The notes below the pieces were generated by a model, which did not search any database, had not been told where the DNA came from, and worked only from the letters and a program-made list of their open reading frames with translations. Positions 1 through 9,269 of a stretch of 64,000 nt of DNA are shown here, in pieces. The DNA comes from Candidatus Zhuqueibacterota bacterium. Its GTDB lineage: Bacteria > Zhuqueibacterota > Zhuqueibacteria > Residuimicrobiales > Residuimicrobiaceae. The DNA lies in assembly GCA_963169875.1 (NCBI GenBank), contig CAUJEL010000075.1, positions 17,899 to 81,898 of the forward strand, given 5' to 3'. The position numbers were made by a program, and so were the translations under genes. How positions within the stretch are numbered: position 1 is the first letter of the stretch; each line of letters begins with the position of its first letter.

Positions 1-10
1 GGAGAACCAC

Positions 11-1546
11 ATGGCTGCAAAAAGCTGTTTTGTTCGGGATATCCCGCGCCGGGCCTTTCTACGCGCGACGCTCCAGGGCGGTGCCGCTCTGGCGGCAGCG
101 CCTTCGCTGATGTCGCTGCTCTCATGCGGCGAAAAAGGCGCGCCGAATCTCAAAATTGACCTGGATCCGGAGTTGCTCAATCGCATCATCCGCCTGGCGC
201 TCAAGAACGGCGGCGAGTTCGCCGAGGTCTATCTCGAGAAACGCATCTCCCATGCCATCGAGATGGAAGAGTCGAAATTCAAGAGTGCGGTTTTTGGCAT
301 CAGCCAGGGCGCGGGCGTGCGCGTCATTTCGGGCGACAAGACCGGCTATGCCTATACCGACGATATCACCGAAGAGAAACTGGCCCGGGCTGCCGAAGTC
401 GCCTCCTATATCGCGCGCGGCAGCAAGGTCATCGGACCGCAGGACATCGCACCGGCCCAGCGGGACAGCTTTGTCACCGTCAAGTTGCCGTTGCAGCAGA
501 TCGCCGATGAAAAGCGTCTTGATGTCATGCGGCGCGCCAATCAGGCGGCGCTCGATTACGATGCCCGTATCAAGATGGCCAGCATCTCCTATTATGACGA
601 AGTGCGCAGCCGCACCATCGCCAACAGCGAGGGCGCGCTGCTCTCCGATGAACTGCCGCAGCTCTTTTTCATCGTCCAGGCTCTGGGCGAAGGCAATAGC
701 ACCCGCCACATGAGCCGTGAGCGCCTGGCGCGCCATTCCGGGTTTGAGATGTTCGAGCAAGTCACCCCCGAAGAAGTCGCCAGAACAGCGGCTCAGGAAG
801 CGATCGTCATGCTGGACGCCAAAGATTGCCCGGCCGGCCGGATGGACATCGTCATGCAGAACGGCTGGGGCGGCGTTCTGGTGCATGAGGCGGTTGGCCA
901 TCCCCTCGAAGCCGATAACATCGCCAAAAAAGTGGGCGCATTCACCGGCAAGATGGGGCAAAAAGTCGCCAGCGACGTCTTCACCATGATCGATGACGGC
1001 ACCCTGCCCAATTATCGCGGCACCATCAATTTCGATGATGAAGGCACGCAGGCGAAACGCAACGTGCTTATTGAAAAGGGCGTTCTGGTCAATTACATGA
1101 CCGACATCCTCTCGGCCAAACAACTCAACATGGAACGCACGGGCAACGGCCGGCGTGAGAGTTTCCGCTATATGCCCATACCGAGAATGACCAATACCTT
1201 CATCGATGCAGGCAAAGATAATCCGGCCGATATTCTGGCCACCACCAGGGATGGGTTGTTCGTCAAGAGTCTCAGTGGCGGCAGCGTCAATCCGGTCACC
1301 GGGCAGTTCAATTTCACCTGCCGCGAGTCCTGGCTCATCGAGAACGGCAAATTGACCACGCCGGTCAAGGGCGCGACGCTGGTGGGCAGCTGCGAAGAGA
1401 TCATCTCCAACATCGATGCGGTTGGCGATGATCTGGCGTTCGGTCCCGGCATCTGCGGCAAAGGCCAGGCGGCCGAAGTCACCGCCGGACAGCCGACGGT
1501 GCGCATACGCGGCATGAATGTGGGCGGCAGCAGGGCGAGAAGCTGA
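11..1546 (+). CDS. tldD: TldD-family metalloprotease with N-terminal twin-arginine/lipobox-like leader
   Basis: HEAVGHPLEAD (HExxxH) motif and TldD C-terminal signature; N-terminus IPRRAFLRATLQGGAALAAAPSLMSLLSC resembles a Tat signal followed by a lipobox. Confidence 0.93.
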   Translation: MAAKSCFVRDIPRRAFLRATLQGGAALAAAPSLMSLLSCGEKGAPNLKIDLDPELLNRIIRLALKNGGEFAEVYLEKRISHAIEMEESKFKSAVFGISQGAGVRVISGDKTGYAYTDDITEEKLARAAEVASYIARGSKVIGPQDIAPAQRDSFVTVKLPLQQIADEKRLDVMRRANQAALDYDARIKMASISYYDEVRSRTIANSEGALLSDELPQLFFIVQALGEGNSTRHMSRERLARHSGFEMFEQVTPEEVARTAAQEAIVMLDAKDCPAGRMDIVMQNGWGGVLVHEAVGHPLEADNIAKKVGAFTGKMGQKVASDVFTMIDDGTLPNYRGTINFDDEGTQAKRNVLIEKGVLVNYMTDILSAKQLNMERTGNGRRESFRYMPIPRMTNTFIDAGKDNPADILATTRDGLFVKSLSGGSVNPVTGQFNFTCRESWLIENGKLTTPVKGATLVGSCEEIISNIDAVGDDLAFGPGICGKGQAAEVTAGQPTVRIRGMNVGGSRARS

Positions 1547-1570
1547 TATCTGACGATAAGGAGAATCATA

Positions 1571-2905
1571 ATGGATTATAAAAATTTAGCCGAACAGCTG
1601 GTGAAGAAATGTCTGCAGCGCGGCGCCGATGCAGCCGAAGTTTATATAGAGAACGGCCGGGAACTCAGCCTTGAAGTGCGTAACGGTGATATCGAAACCG
1701 CGCAAGAGGCGTCGACCCATGGCGCCGGTTTCCGGGTTTTCGTCAAAGGCAGAATGGCCTTTTCACATTGCAACGATTTTTCACAAGGGGCGCTGGACAA
1801 TGCCATCCACAGCGCCATTCTGTTCGCCGGATCGACCACTGCGGACGAAAACAACGTTTTACCGGAAGAAAAAGAGATCACGCCGGTCTCCGGTCTTCAC
1901 GACGCAAAGATCAGCCAGATCGCCATGGAAACGAAAATCGAACTGGCCAGAAAGGTTGAAGACCTGGCCATGCAGGACAGCCGCATCACCAGGAGCGCGG
2001 GGTCGGGTTTTTCAGAGAATGAGCTGGAAATAGTCCTGGCCAATTCGCACGGACTGGTGAAAAGCTACACGGCCTCGGCCTGCAGTCTGGGCGTGTCGGT
2101 GGTGGCGGAAAAGGGCGCGCAAAAGTCCTCCGGCGGCGATTACTGCACGCGGCGGTTTTTCGATGATTTGAAATCACCGGAGGAGATTGCCACCAAAGCG
2201 TCCCGGGAAGCGTTTCAGATGCTGGATCCGCGCAAGGTCAGGACGCAAAAGGCGGCGGTGATTTTCGATCCGGATGTGGCCTTCGCACTGCTGGGCGGAC
2301 TCCTGGCGGCCATCAATGGCGAACGCGTGCTTCAGGGCGCCAGTTTCCTCGGCCAGAAACTGGCGCAAAAGATTGGCTGCGAGCTGATCACCCTGATCGA
2401 CGACGGGACGCGGCCGCGTGGCCTGGGCAGCCAGCCTTTTGATGGCGAAGGTGTGCCCACGCAAAAGCGCATCATCGTTGACAAGGGCGTGTTGCAGGGA
2501 TTCATGTATAACACCATCGCCGGCAAGCGCGCCGGCGTGAAGAGCACGGGCAATGCCAGCCGCGGCGGGTTCACCAGCCTGCCGGGCATCGGCGCGCACA
2601 ATTTCCATATGGCCGCGGGCGACATTCCACCAGAGGCGATTATCAAAGCGACTTCCCGGGGATTATGGCTCAAAAGCGTCACCGGGTATGGCATCAATCC
2701 GGTCAACGGAAATTTCAGCGGCGGTGCCGAGGGATTCTGGATCGAAAACGGCCAGATCGCCTTTCCTGTGAAAGGCCTGACTATCGCCGCCACAGCCGAC
2801 GCCATGCTCAATGGCATCGACATGGTCGCCGACGATCTTGATTTGAACCGCGGATTTACGGCTCCGACTTTTCGTATCCGCGAGATGCAGATCGGCGGGG
2901 AGTAG
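1571..2905 (+). CDS. pmbA: TldE/PmbA-family protein
   Basis: Adjacent to tldD; GADAAEVYIENGRELSLEVRNGDIE and the GINPVNGNFS...EGFWIENGQI C-terminal pattern. Confidence 0.92.
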   Translation: MDYKNLAEQLVKKCLQRGADAAEVYIENGRELSLEVRNGDIETAQEASTHGAGFRVFVKGRMAFSHCNDFSQGALDNAIHSAILFAGSTTADENNVLPEEKEITPVSGLHDAKISQIAMETKIELARKVEDLAMQDSRITRSAGSGFSENELEIVLANSHGLVKSYTASACSLGVSVVAEKGAQKSSGGDYCTRRFFDDLKSPEEIATKASREAFQMLDPRKVRTQKAAVIFDPDVAFALLGGLLAAINGERVLQGASFLGQKLAQKIGCELITLIDDGTRPRGLGSQPFDGEGVPTQKRIIVDKGVLQGFMYNTIAGKRAGVKSTGNASRGGFTSLPGIGAHNFHMAAGDIPPEAIIKATSRGLWLKSVTGYGINPVNGNFSGGAEGFWIENGQIAFPVKGLTIAATADAMLNGIDMVADDLDLNRGFTAPTFRIREMQIGGE

Positions 2906-2914
2906 TAACAACTA

Positions 2915-2947
2915 CTCTTGCGAAGGCTTTGCCGGCCTTCGCAAGAG
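2915..2947. repeat. Palindromic intergenic repeat, family A (CTTGCGAAGG...CCTTCGCAAG)
   Basis: Perfect 13-bp arms ctcttgcgaaggc / gccttcgcaagag, 7-nt loop; core shared with copies at 21338, 34541 and 37341. Confidence 0.85.
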
Positions 2948-3139
2948 AATAAGGTTGCAGCTGGTATACACAGTGCGCCGGCATGCGATAAATTTGTCTT
3001 GATTATTCTTTTACAAACTGCTATTATACCCTTGTGTTTCAGGATTCGCGGGAATTCCGGCCAAAACGGCTCTCGATGGAATGCACAGGGCATCACGATT
3101 AACAAATGTAACTCGGGTTATTAAGACAAGGAATCAGTC

Positions 3140-3856
3140 ATGAAATCAGGTTTATTCGGTCTCCTGGCAGTGGTGATACTCATCAGCGCATGCGGCGGCA
3201 CTTTTAATAAATTTCAGGATCTGAGCGATGACCAGGTGGTCAAATTATCCAGAAAGGCGCGTGTGGCTGCCCAACGGGACACATTGACGACGCAGCAAAT
3301 TGCAGCAGTTCTGGAGAAAGTGAAAAAAACGCGCGTTGACAAGGTGGATGAGCGCGAGGTCGCGGTTCTGCAGACCACGCTGGGGCCGATTGTGATTGCG
3401 TTTTACACCGATGTGGCACCGGAGCACGCCAGAAGTTTCAAGCGATTGGTCAAGGCGGGTTATTTCGACCAGACGCGTTTTCATCGCATCATCGCTGAAT
3501 TCGTCATCCAGGGCGGCGACATTCTCACCCGCGATGCCATCCCGCAGAATGACGGCAGCGGCGATCCGGGTTATTCTCTGAAAGCCGAATTCAACGAGAT
3601 TCCCCATGATTTGGGCATAGTCTCCATGGCGCGGTCGCAGGATCCCAACAGCGCGGGCTCGCAGTTTTTCATCTGTTTATCGCGCGAGCGCACCGCCCAG
3701 CTGGATGGCAAGTATACCGTATTCGGCAAAGTGATCGGCGGTCTGGACACGGTGCTTAAACTGGGCAAGGTGGAGACGCTGGTCAACCAGCGCGGCGAGA
3801 AATCGCATCCCGCCACGCCGGTCTACATCGAGCGTGCGGTGATGGTGAAGCGGTAG
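3140..3856 (+). CDS. Cyclophilin-type peptidyl-prolyl cis-trans isomerase, lipoprotein
   Basis: Signal + ISACGG lipobox; FHRIIAEFVIQGGD, GSQFFICLS cyclophilin motifs. Confidence 0.93.
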   Translation: MKSGLFGLLAVVILISACGGTFNKFQDLSDDQVVKLSRKARVAAQRDTLTTQQIAAVLEKVKKTRVDKVDEREVAVLQTTLGPIVIAFYTDVAPEHARSFKRLVKAGYFDQTRFHRIIAEFVIQGGDILTRDAIPQNDGSGDPGYSLKAEFNEIPHDLGIVSMARSQDPNSAGSQFFICLSRERTAQLDGKYTVFGKVIGGLDTVLKLGKVETLVNQRGEKSHPATPVYIERAVMVKR

Positions 3857-4051
3857 AAGTGGGTTCAACACCCTGTTAGGGAGTCGTTTGTCGCAACACA
3901 ACTGCTGCCACAACATCCGTAAAAGGGTGCAGCAGGCCTGCAATAATCCCATATATGCGTTGGCTCGGCCCTGCCTGGTCAACGCATTTTTTTATCTCAA
4001 GCTTGCTGGACTCTTTCCTGGTCGAACAGCAGATTGTGCCTCACCTGGGCA

Positions 4052-6811
4052 TCACGTTCCCGATAATTTTTTCAGCTTGTCATGATATCCGAGCTTTTTG
4101 ATTTTCCTCTGCCAGTCCCGGTCGATGCGGTAATCGTCGTCATTGAAGTGATAGGCATAGCCTCTTCCCGATTTCTCTCCTTGTTTAAAAAAGTTTTTTC
4201 CTCTCCGGGTGCCCGCCATTTTGGGGATTCTGTTGGCCCACATATAATCCCTGTAGTCGCCGCCGGAGTGATGTCTGAGGTAGCTTTTTATCTGGGTGGT
4301 AGTAATACCGGGCACTGCGACGATCAATTCCACCAGCACCCTGTCAACGTCATCTTTGAATTTATCTTCGGATAGTTTTATCCGGGAAGATCCCGTATCA
4401 TGCGAGCTGGAACTCCTGGTGAAGCGTGCTATGACTTCCAGTATGGATTTATCACTGGTGATCTTTTTGCGCACAATTTCTTCCATGAGCAGTTTGAGTT
4501 CCTTGATGTTTTGCGGCCAGGTGTAGCTGCTCGTTTCCAGTTCCTCATAGACACGCTCGCTCATCTCCGGCAGATCTTTCAGCACATCGTCCTGATCACT
4601 CATGCGCCATCCCTGAATCAGGATGCGGATGTCTTCACGGCGCTCGCGAAGAGGCGGGATGACCACTTTATAAAACCGTTCGAGAATATCAAAGCGCGAG
4701 TCTTTTTGATTTTGCATGGCGCGCGGACTGGCGAATTTGCTGATCAGGATGATACTGCGCAACCGGGTTTGTGTGGCTTTATCACCGACCAGTTTGTTCA
4801 TGAGAAGGAGTTGCTTGCTGCTTTCGATATCCTCAAAATCATCGATGATAAGTGTGCTGGTCGCGGCCTCTTCCAGTGTGCTCGCGAGCCAGGCATCGCT
4901 GTTTTTGTTGAAATCTTCCGCCGACTTCCATACCGGGGCGCTGTTGGCAAGACCAAAAGAGTGAAGATGTTGATGAATACTGCGGGCCAGGACGCCGGTG
5001 CCAACGCCTTCCTCCCCATAAAGAATCAGCCGCGTTTTGCGTTGACTGATGCGCTTTTTGATATCGAGAATCATCTCGTGCATGAGTTGAGATTTGTAAA
5101 ACAGCTCGTAAAAGGTCTGTTTTTGTTCCCAATAGGGTGCAAAGATATGTTCGGTGAAAAACTTTTCTCCGGAGGACGCCGTTCTATCCGGGTTGGTATG
5201 TAACCAGGTGACGCCGGGCACCAGCACGTTCTCCATCCTGGTTTCATGTTTAAACATATCACGATAGGTCTTTAATTTTGCGGTATCAGCGATCAGCGCT
5301 GGAGCCGCGGCGGTCCCCTGCGCGTCTTTTTCACGCAACCGGGTGACCGTCTCTATGCCCCAGGCCCTGAGCACGATCATGGTGCTGTGTGTGTCGGCCA
5401 GTTTCAGATCTTTCAAGTCCGTGATGAAATCGATGGCGCCCTGCCAGCCCAACTGATTTTTGGTGTGTCTTGAATCTTCCTGGGGCATGACCGCCAGCGT
5501 TTTGACATTGAGGATGATCACATCGATCGGCCGCTGCAAATCAGCCTCTTTTTGCAGGGTTTCATAATACGTTTTCAGGTTTTCACGATACTGCGTGTCG
5601 TTGAGGTAGAGAATGGAGCAATGGTGCTGTGGAGAGGTTTGTACCATGAAAAACAGCGCGGGGATGGTGGAGTTTGCATCCTGGCCGACGCGGTGAAAGG
5701 AAGGCGCCAGAATGACTTCAATTTTGGTTTCCGGCGGCTGGGGCGCTTCCGGCCCACTGTCTTGAGCGTTCAAGGGCAGATTGATTCTGGTGAGCTTGTA
5801 CTCCTTGCTGACATCAATATCGATTTCATGCAAAAAACGGCTGCCGCCAATGTTGATGAAAATGTCGTAGAGCGAAAAGATACCCGGCGCAAAGATGTTC
5901 TGCAGCACAAATTTGCGGATGATTTGATAATTCTGCAGAGCCACTCCATCCGCTTTTGCCTCCGGCAAATCCGGGAAGGGGAATGCAGTGTATTCTTTCC
6001 ACGCCAATTGTTTGATAAAGGAAGAGGTTCTGGAGTTTATTTCCTTTTCCAGATTTTTAGTGATACTTTTAAGAATATTTTGTATTGACTCATAACCCTT
6101 TTTATTTATTTGCTCCAGAAATTTTAGCAGTGTTTCCGTGATGTTTGCACGGGCATAATTCACGCCGAACAATACGCTGGGGTGTGCATAGATGTGCATA
6201 CGGTTGTTGATCTCGGTGCGTTTCCCCGTTTTGGCGTCAATGCTCTGCTTGACAGCGCTCAAAATAAGAGGTTTGGCGTCCCGGACCGCGTCGAAATGGT
6301 TATGGGTGATGAAGAGGTGATCGATTTTATTTGAGCTGATATCGAGTTTGTTCAGATATTTGAAGGTGCTTCTGCCGGGATCGATGACGATGCGGACGCC
6401 GCAGGCTTGGAGCAGAATGCCGCCGAATCCGGGCAGTCTGCCGATATAATCCGTGCGCGCCGCCCACTCTCCGGCGCATCCGCCGCAAAAGAGGAGTGAA
6501 ACCTGTTCCGTCGGCAGCTCTGACGGGTCCGTCTCGCCCTCCGGTGCAATCAGCTTTTGTTCGTCGAGGCTGGCAGCAATTTCGGCGGCTTCGTGTATGT
6601 ACTTTTCGAAATCAGCCTTAATCTTTGAATGTTTTTTCTCTTCAGCCTCGGATTCTTCCACATGTTTCAGGGCGATCGTCACCTCTTCGAGCTGCCGCTG
6701 CAATTCAAGCTGCATATCCAGTAATACGGCCTTGTCAGCCGTTTCAGCTTCTGCGTTCGCAATCGGATTGACGACTGGTTTCTTTCCTGGTGGGGTGTTT
6801 GTGGGTGACAT
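4052..6811 (-). CDS. Metallo-beta-lactamase-fold domain fused to NtrC-like AAA+ domain (no GAFTGA loop)
   Basis: THNHFDA (HxHxD), GEEGVGTG Walker A-like, LIIDDFED Walker B-like, VVIPPLRERREDI bEBP signature; N-terminal coiled coil. Confidence 0.75.
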   Translation of the reverse strand: MSPTNTPPGKKPVVNPIANAEAETADKAVLLDMQLELQRQLEEVTIALKHVEESEAEEKKHSKIKADFEKYIHEAAEIAASLDEQKLIAPEGETDPSELPTEQVSLLFCGGCAGEWAARTDYIGRLPGFGGILLQACGVRIVIDPGRSTFKYLNKLDISSNKIDHLFITHNHFDAVRDAKPLILSAVKQSIDAKTGKRTEINNRMHIYAHPSVLFGVNYARANITETLLKFLEQINKKGYESIQNILKSITKNLEKEINSRTSSFIKQLAWKEYTAFPFPDLPEAKADGVALQNYQIIRKFVLQNIFAPGIFSLYDIFINIGGSRFLHEIDIDVSKEYKLTRINLPLNAQDSGPEAPQPPETKIEVILAPSFHRVGQDANSTIPALFFMVQTSPQHHCSILYLNDTQYRENLKTYYETLQKEADLQRPIDVIILNVKTLAVMPQEDSRHTKNQLGWQGAIDFITDLKDLKLADTHSTMIVLRAWGIETVTRLREKDAQGTAAAPALIADTAKLKTYRDMFKHETRMENVLVPGVTWLHTNPDRTASSGEKFFTEHIFAPYWEQKQTFYELFYKSQLMHEMILDIKKRISQRKTRLILYGEEGVGTGVLARSIHQHLHSFGLANSAPVWKSAEDFNKNSDAWLASTLEEAATSTLIIDDFEDIESSKQLLLMNKLVGDKATQTRLRSIILISKFASPRAMQNQKDSRFDILERFYKVVIPPLRERREDIRILIQGWRMSDQDDVLKDLPEMSERVYEELETSSYTWPQNIKELKLLMEEIVRKKITSDKSILEVIARFTRSSSSHDTGSSRIKLSEDKFKDDVDRVLVELIVAVPGITTTQIKSYLRHHSGGDYRDYMWANRIPKMAGTRRGKNFFKQGEKSGRGYAYHFNDDDYRIDRDWQRKIKKLGYHDKLKKLSGT

Positions 6812-7143
6812 GGCTGCTCCCTTATTTTAACAGCAAAATGATCACAAGAGAAAAGGGGCGGTATTTCACAAATGAAATCAACACTTTGGAAAAATATATA
6901 AATTAATTCAAATTAAATCAATAAAAATGTGAAAAAAAACAGTGTGAAATACTCGCACGCCAGTTGCTTTTTTCATTTGGATCGCGTAACATAATGCAGC
7001 TGAACACCGGGCGGGTAACTGTGGAAGTTTGCACCTTCTCTGCCATTGTAACCTGGCTGCTTGTCTGAAGTTTCTGGCAAACCGGCAAGGGATGGTCAAG
7101 ACTGGCAATTCACCGAAAAATCCCGGTGTTAGCAGGATGTGAT

Positions 7144-8289
7144 ATGCAGAATGAATTACATCGCCGACTCGTGCTGGCTGGATTTTCGCAAGCCATTCAG
7201 GTTCCCGGGACGGATTTCATCCGCATGGATGACCAGGAGCATTATCTCGGTCAGTCGCGCAATGATGCTCTGGTGCTCATCAAGAAGCTGCCGTTTCAAG
7301 TCTCCGCCCAGGTGTTTGCCCAGCTCTCAGCCATTCCATTGGCTGAAGCTTCTCTTCCGTACTCTTTTGTCATGTTTCAAGGTTTGCAGCAGAATACCGT
7401 TTTTTGCGGCGTGCGCGCGGAAATCAATGAACCTGATTTCTGGCGCGCCCCGCGAAAAATGCTGGACGTATTTGAAACTGAGATTGTCGCTCTGGCGGAA
7501 GAACGCATCGCCAAAAATTCTTTATCCATGAGTCATCCAACGCTGCGGGACGTGGTGTGCGCCTGCGCTTCGACGCCATTCGTACCCGGCCGCAATGCCG
7601 TGCAATTGCGCGCTCTGCTTTTCGCGGAATTGAACGCCCGCCGCCGGCCGTCCACTTCGCTCATCATCGGCCGCCGTGGCTGTGGCAAGCGTACCACGGT
7701 TTTGCGGGTTTTGCAGGAGCTGGGCTATTCCGCCTATCAGCTCGATCGCGAGGGCGGCAAGTCCGGGCAGGAGGTGCTCTCTATCCTGCAGGAAGCGTTT
7801 CCGGCCCTCTCCTCGCAGCCTGGCGCTGTTTTTATGATCGGGCCAGCGATCACCGATATGCTGCTGGGACCTCATCATTTTTTGTGGGAAAGTCTCTATT
7901 CATTTTTGCTGGATGAGCCACATCTTCCCGTCTTGATGCTGTGCAGCAGCGACGCGTACAGCGCCGCGTGGCGCGGCAGCCTGCGATACCAGTTCGTCGC
8001 GGAATCGACTCCGGTTCTGGTGAAAATGGTGCATTCCCATTATCCCGGATTCAGCGGGCCGCTTCTTCCTGATGAAACCACCCCCTTGGCCAACCCCGAG
8101 TGCACGTTGCGCAAAGCGGCCAGCGCGCACCACGATCTCCTGCCAATGAAGCCGGCGGCTTGCAAGGCCAGCGCACTCCTGTTTAGCCGTGTGCTATATG
8201 GAGAAGGGGATGAAGAACACCAAAATGGTCTGTCAAATGCGTCCTGCTCCTGTCAGGGCCAATCATGTTGGATCAGAAACCAGAGGTAA
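7144..8289 (+). CDS. P-loop ATPase of unknown function, first gene of MoxR/vWA operon
   Basis: GRRGCGKRTT Walker A; start ATG 7144 within ORF 7126-8289; divergent from MBL-AAA gene. Confidence 0.65.
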   Translation: MQNELHRRLVLAGFSQAIQVPGTDFIRMDDQEHYLGQSRNDALVLIKKLPFQVSAQVFAQLSAIPLAEASLPYSFVMFQGLQQNTVFCGVRAEINEPDFWRAPRKMLDVFETEIVALAEERIAKNSLSMSHPTLRDVVCACASTPFVPGRNAVQLRALLFAELNARRRPSTSLIIGRRGCGKRTTVLRVLQELGYSAYQLDREGGKSGQEVLSILQEAFPALSSQPGAVFMIGPAITDMLLGPHHFLWESLYSFLLDEPHLPVLMLCSSDAYSAAWRGSLRYQFVAESTPVLVKMVHSHYPGFSGPLLPDETTPLANPECTLRKAASAHHDLLPMKPAACKASALLFSRVLYGEGDEEHQNGLSNASCSCQGQSCWIRNQR

Positions 8290-8291
8290 CT

Positions 8292-9269
8292 ATGCTGAAA
8301 ACCAATGCACTGCTCTTTGAAACCCAGCAAACCGCTCCGGTGCCGGAAGAGGATGAAATCATCGAGGTCAACGGCTTCATCGGTCCGCGGTCGGTCATTG
8401 AAAAAACCATTCGTTATCTTTTGGATCAGCATGTGCAGATTGTGGGTGAGCCGGGCATGGGCAAGACTTTTTTCGCCGAGAACATCTTGCCGCCTCTCCT
8501 CAATGAAGCCATGCAGACCACCTATTCGGTGCATTACATCTTGCTGAGCAATTACAAGGATGAGCGCAATCTTTTGGAGCACATAGAGGTGACCATTGAG
8601 GGCAACACCCAATTTGCCGCTTCCAATGTGGTCAAAGCCTGGGAGAAGGCCACGGCCGTGGATCAGCCGGTGCTGGTGATCTTTGACGAAGCAAACCGGG
8701 TGGATGGCAAGCGTCAGACCATTTTGACTCCTCTGCTGGAGAGAAAGCCGCGCGTGGTCCTGGCGCTGCAGAACAAACTGCTGCAATTGCATCCGCTCTC
8801 CCGCATGGTCCTGCTGAGTAATCCGACGGGTGGCGGCACTTTCAAGTTGAATGAAAACCTGGCCGACCGGCTCAAAGTCATTGATTGGCCGCCGCCTCCG
8901 GCCCGGGTCATGGCGCGCATGCTGATGGCAGATGACTCGCGGCGAAGCGGCCGGAAGGTCATCCGCACCAGGGAGTGGACGTTTTACGACAACCTCTTGA
9001 GCGAAGATGAGGTCCTGGCGCTGTGCCAGGCGATCAAGCGCCTGGATGTATACAGAAAATCGCCCGTCTCGATCCGTGAGATGCAGGGTTATTACTTTGA
9101 ATTAAAACGCAACCGGCTGACTGATGCCTTGAAACAGATCAGGCATGATATCCGCGCAAAAGTCGATGTCTCCAATCCTGCCGCCGCCCGGGAGATCAAT
9201 GCCACGTTCAGCCGGCTGATGGAAACGATAAAGGATAACATGGCATGTATGATGCAAACTCAATTGTAA
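8292..9269 (+). CDS. MoxR-like AAA+ ATPase
   Basis: GEPGMGKTFFAENILP Walker A; VLVIFDEANR Walker B; LLSNPTGGG sensor region. Confidence 0.8.
   Translation: MLKTNALLFETQQTAPVPEEDEIIEVNGFIGPRSVIEKTIRYLLDQHVQIVGEPGMGKTFFAENILPPLLNEAMQTTYSVHYILLSNYKDERNLLEHIEVTIEGNTQFAASNVVKAWEKATAVDQPVLVIFDEANRVDGKRQTILTPLLERKPRVVLALQNKLLQLHPLSRMVLLSNPTGGGTFKLNENLADRLKVIDWPPPPARVMARMLMADDSRRSGRKVIRTREWTFYDNLLSEDEVLALCQAIKRLDVYRKSPVSIREMQGYYFELKRNRLTDALKQIRHDIRAKVDVSNPAAAREINATFSRLMETIKDNMACMMQTQL

Noticed and set aside
122-1123. Long antisense ORF opposite tldD, and similar long ORFs at 15305-17323(+), 33134-34450(+), 39892-41559(+), 54535-56037(+), 55806-58784(+)
   Set aside because: Codon-phase shadows of GC-rich genes on the other strand; low-complexity composition, no recognisable domains or start context.
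6812-7143. Possible riboswitch (GEMM-like ggcaaaccggcaagg string) in the divergent intergenic region
   Set aside because: Could not assemble the conserved c-di-GMP or other aptamer core; more likely an ordinary bidirectional promoter region.
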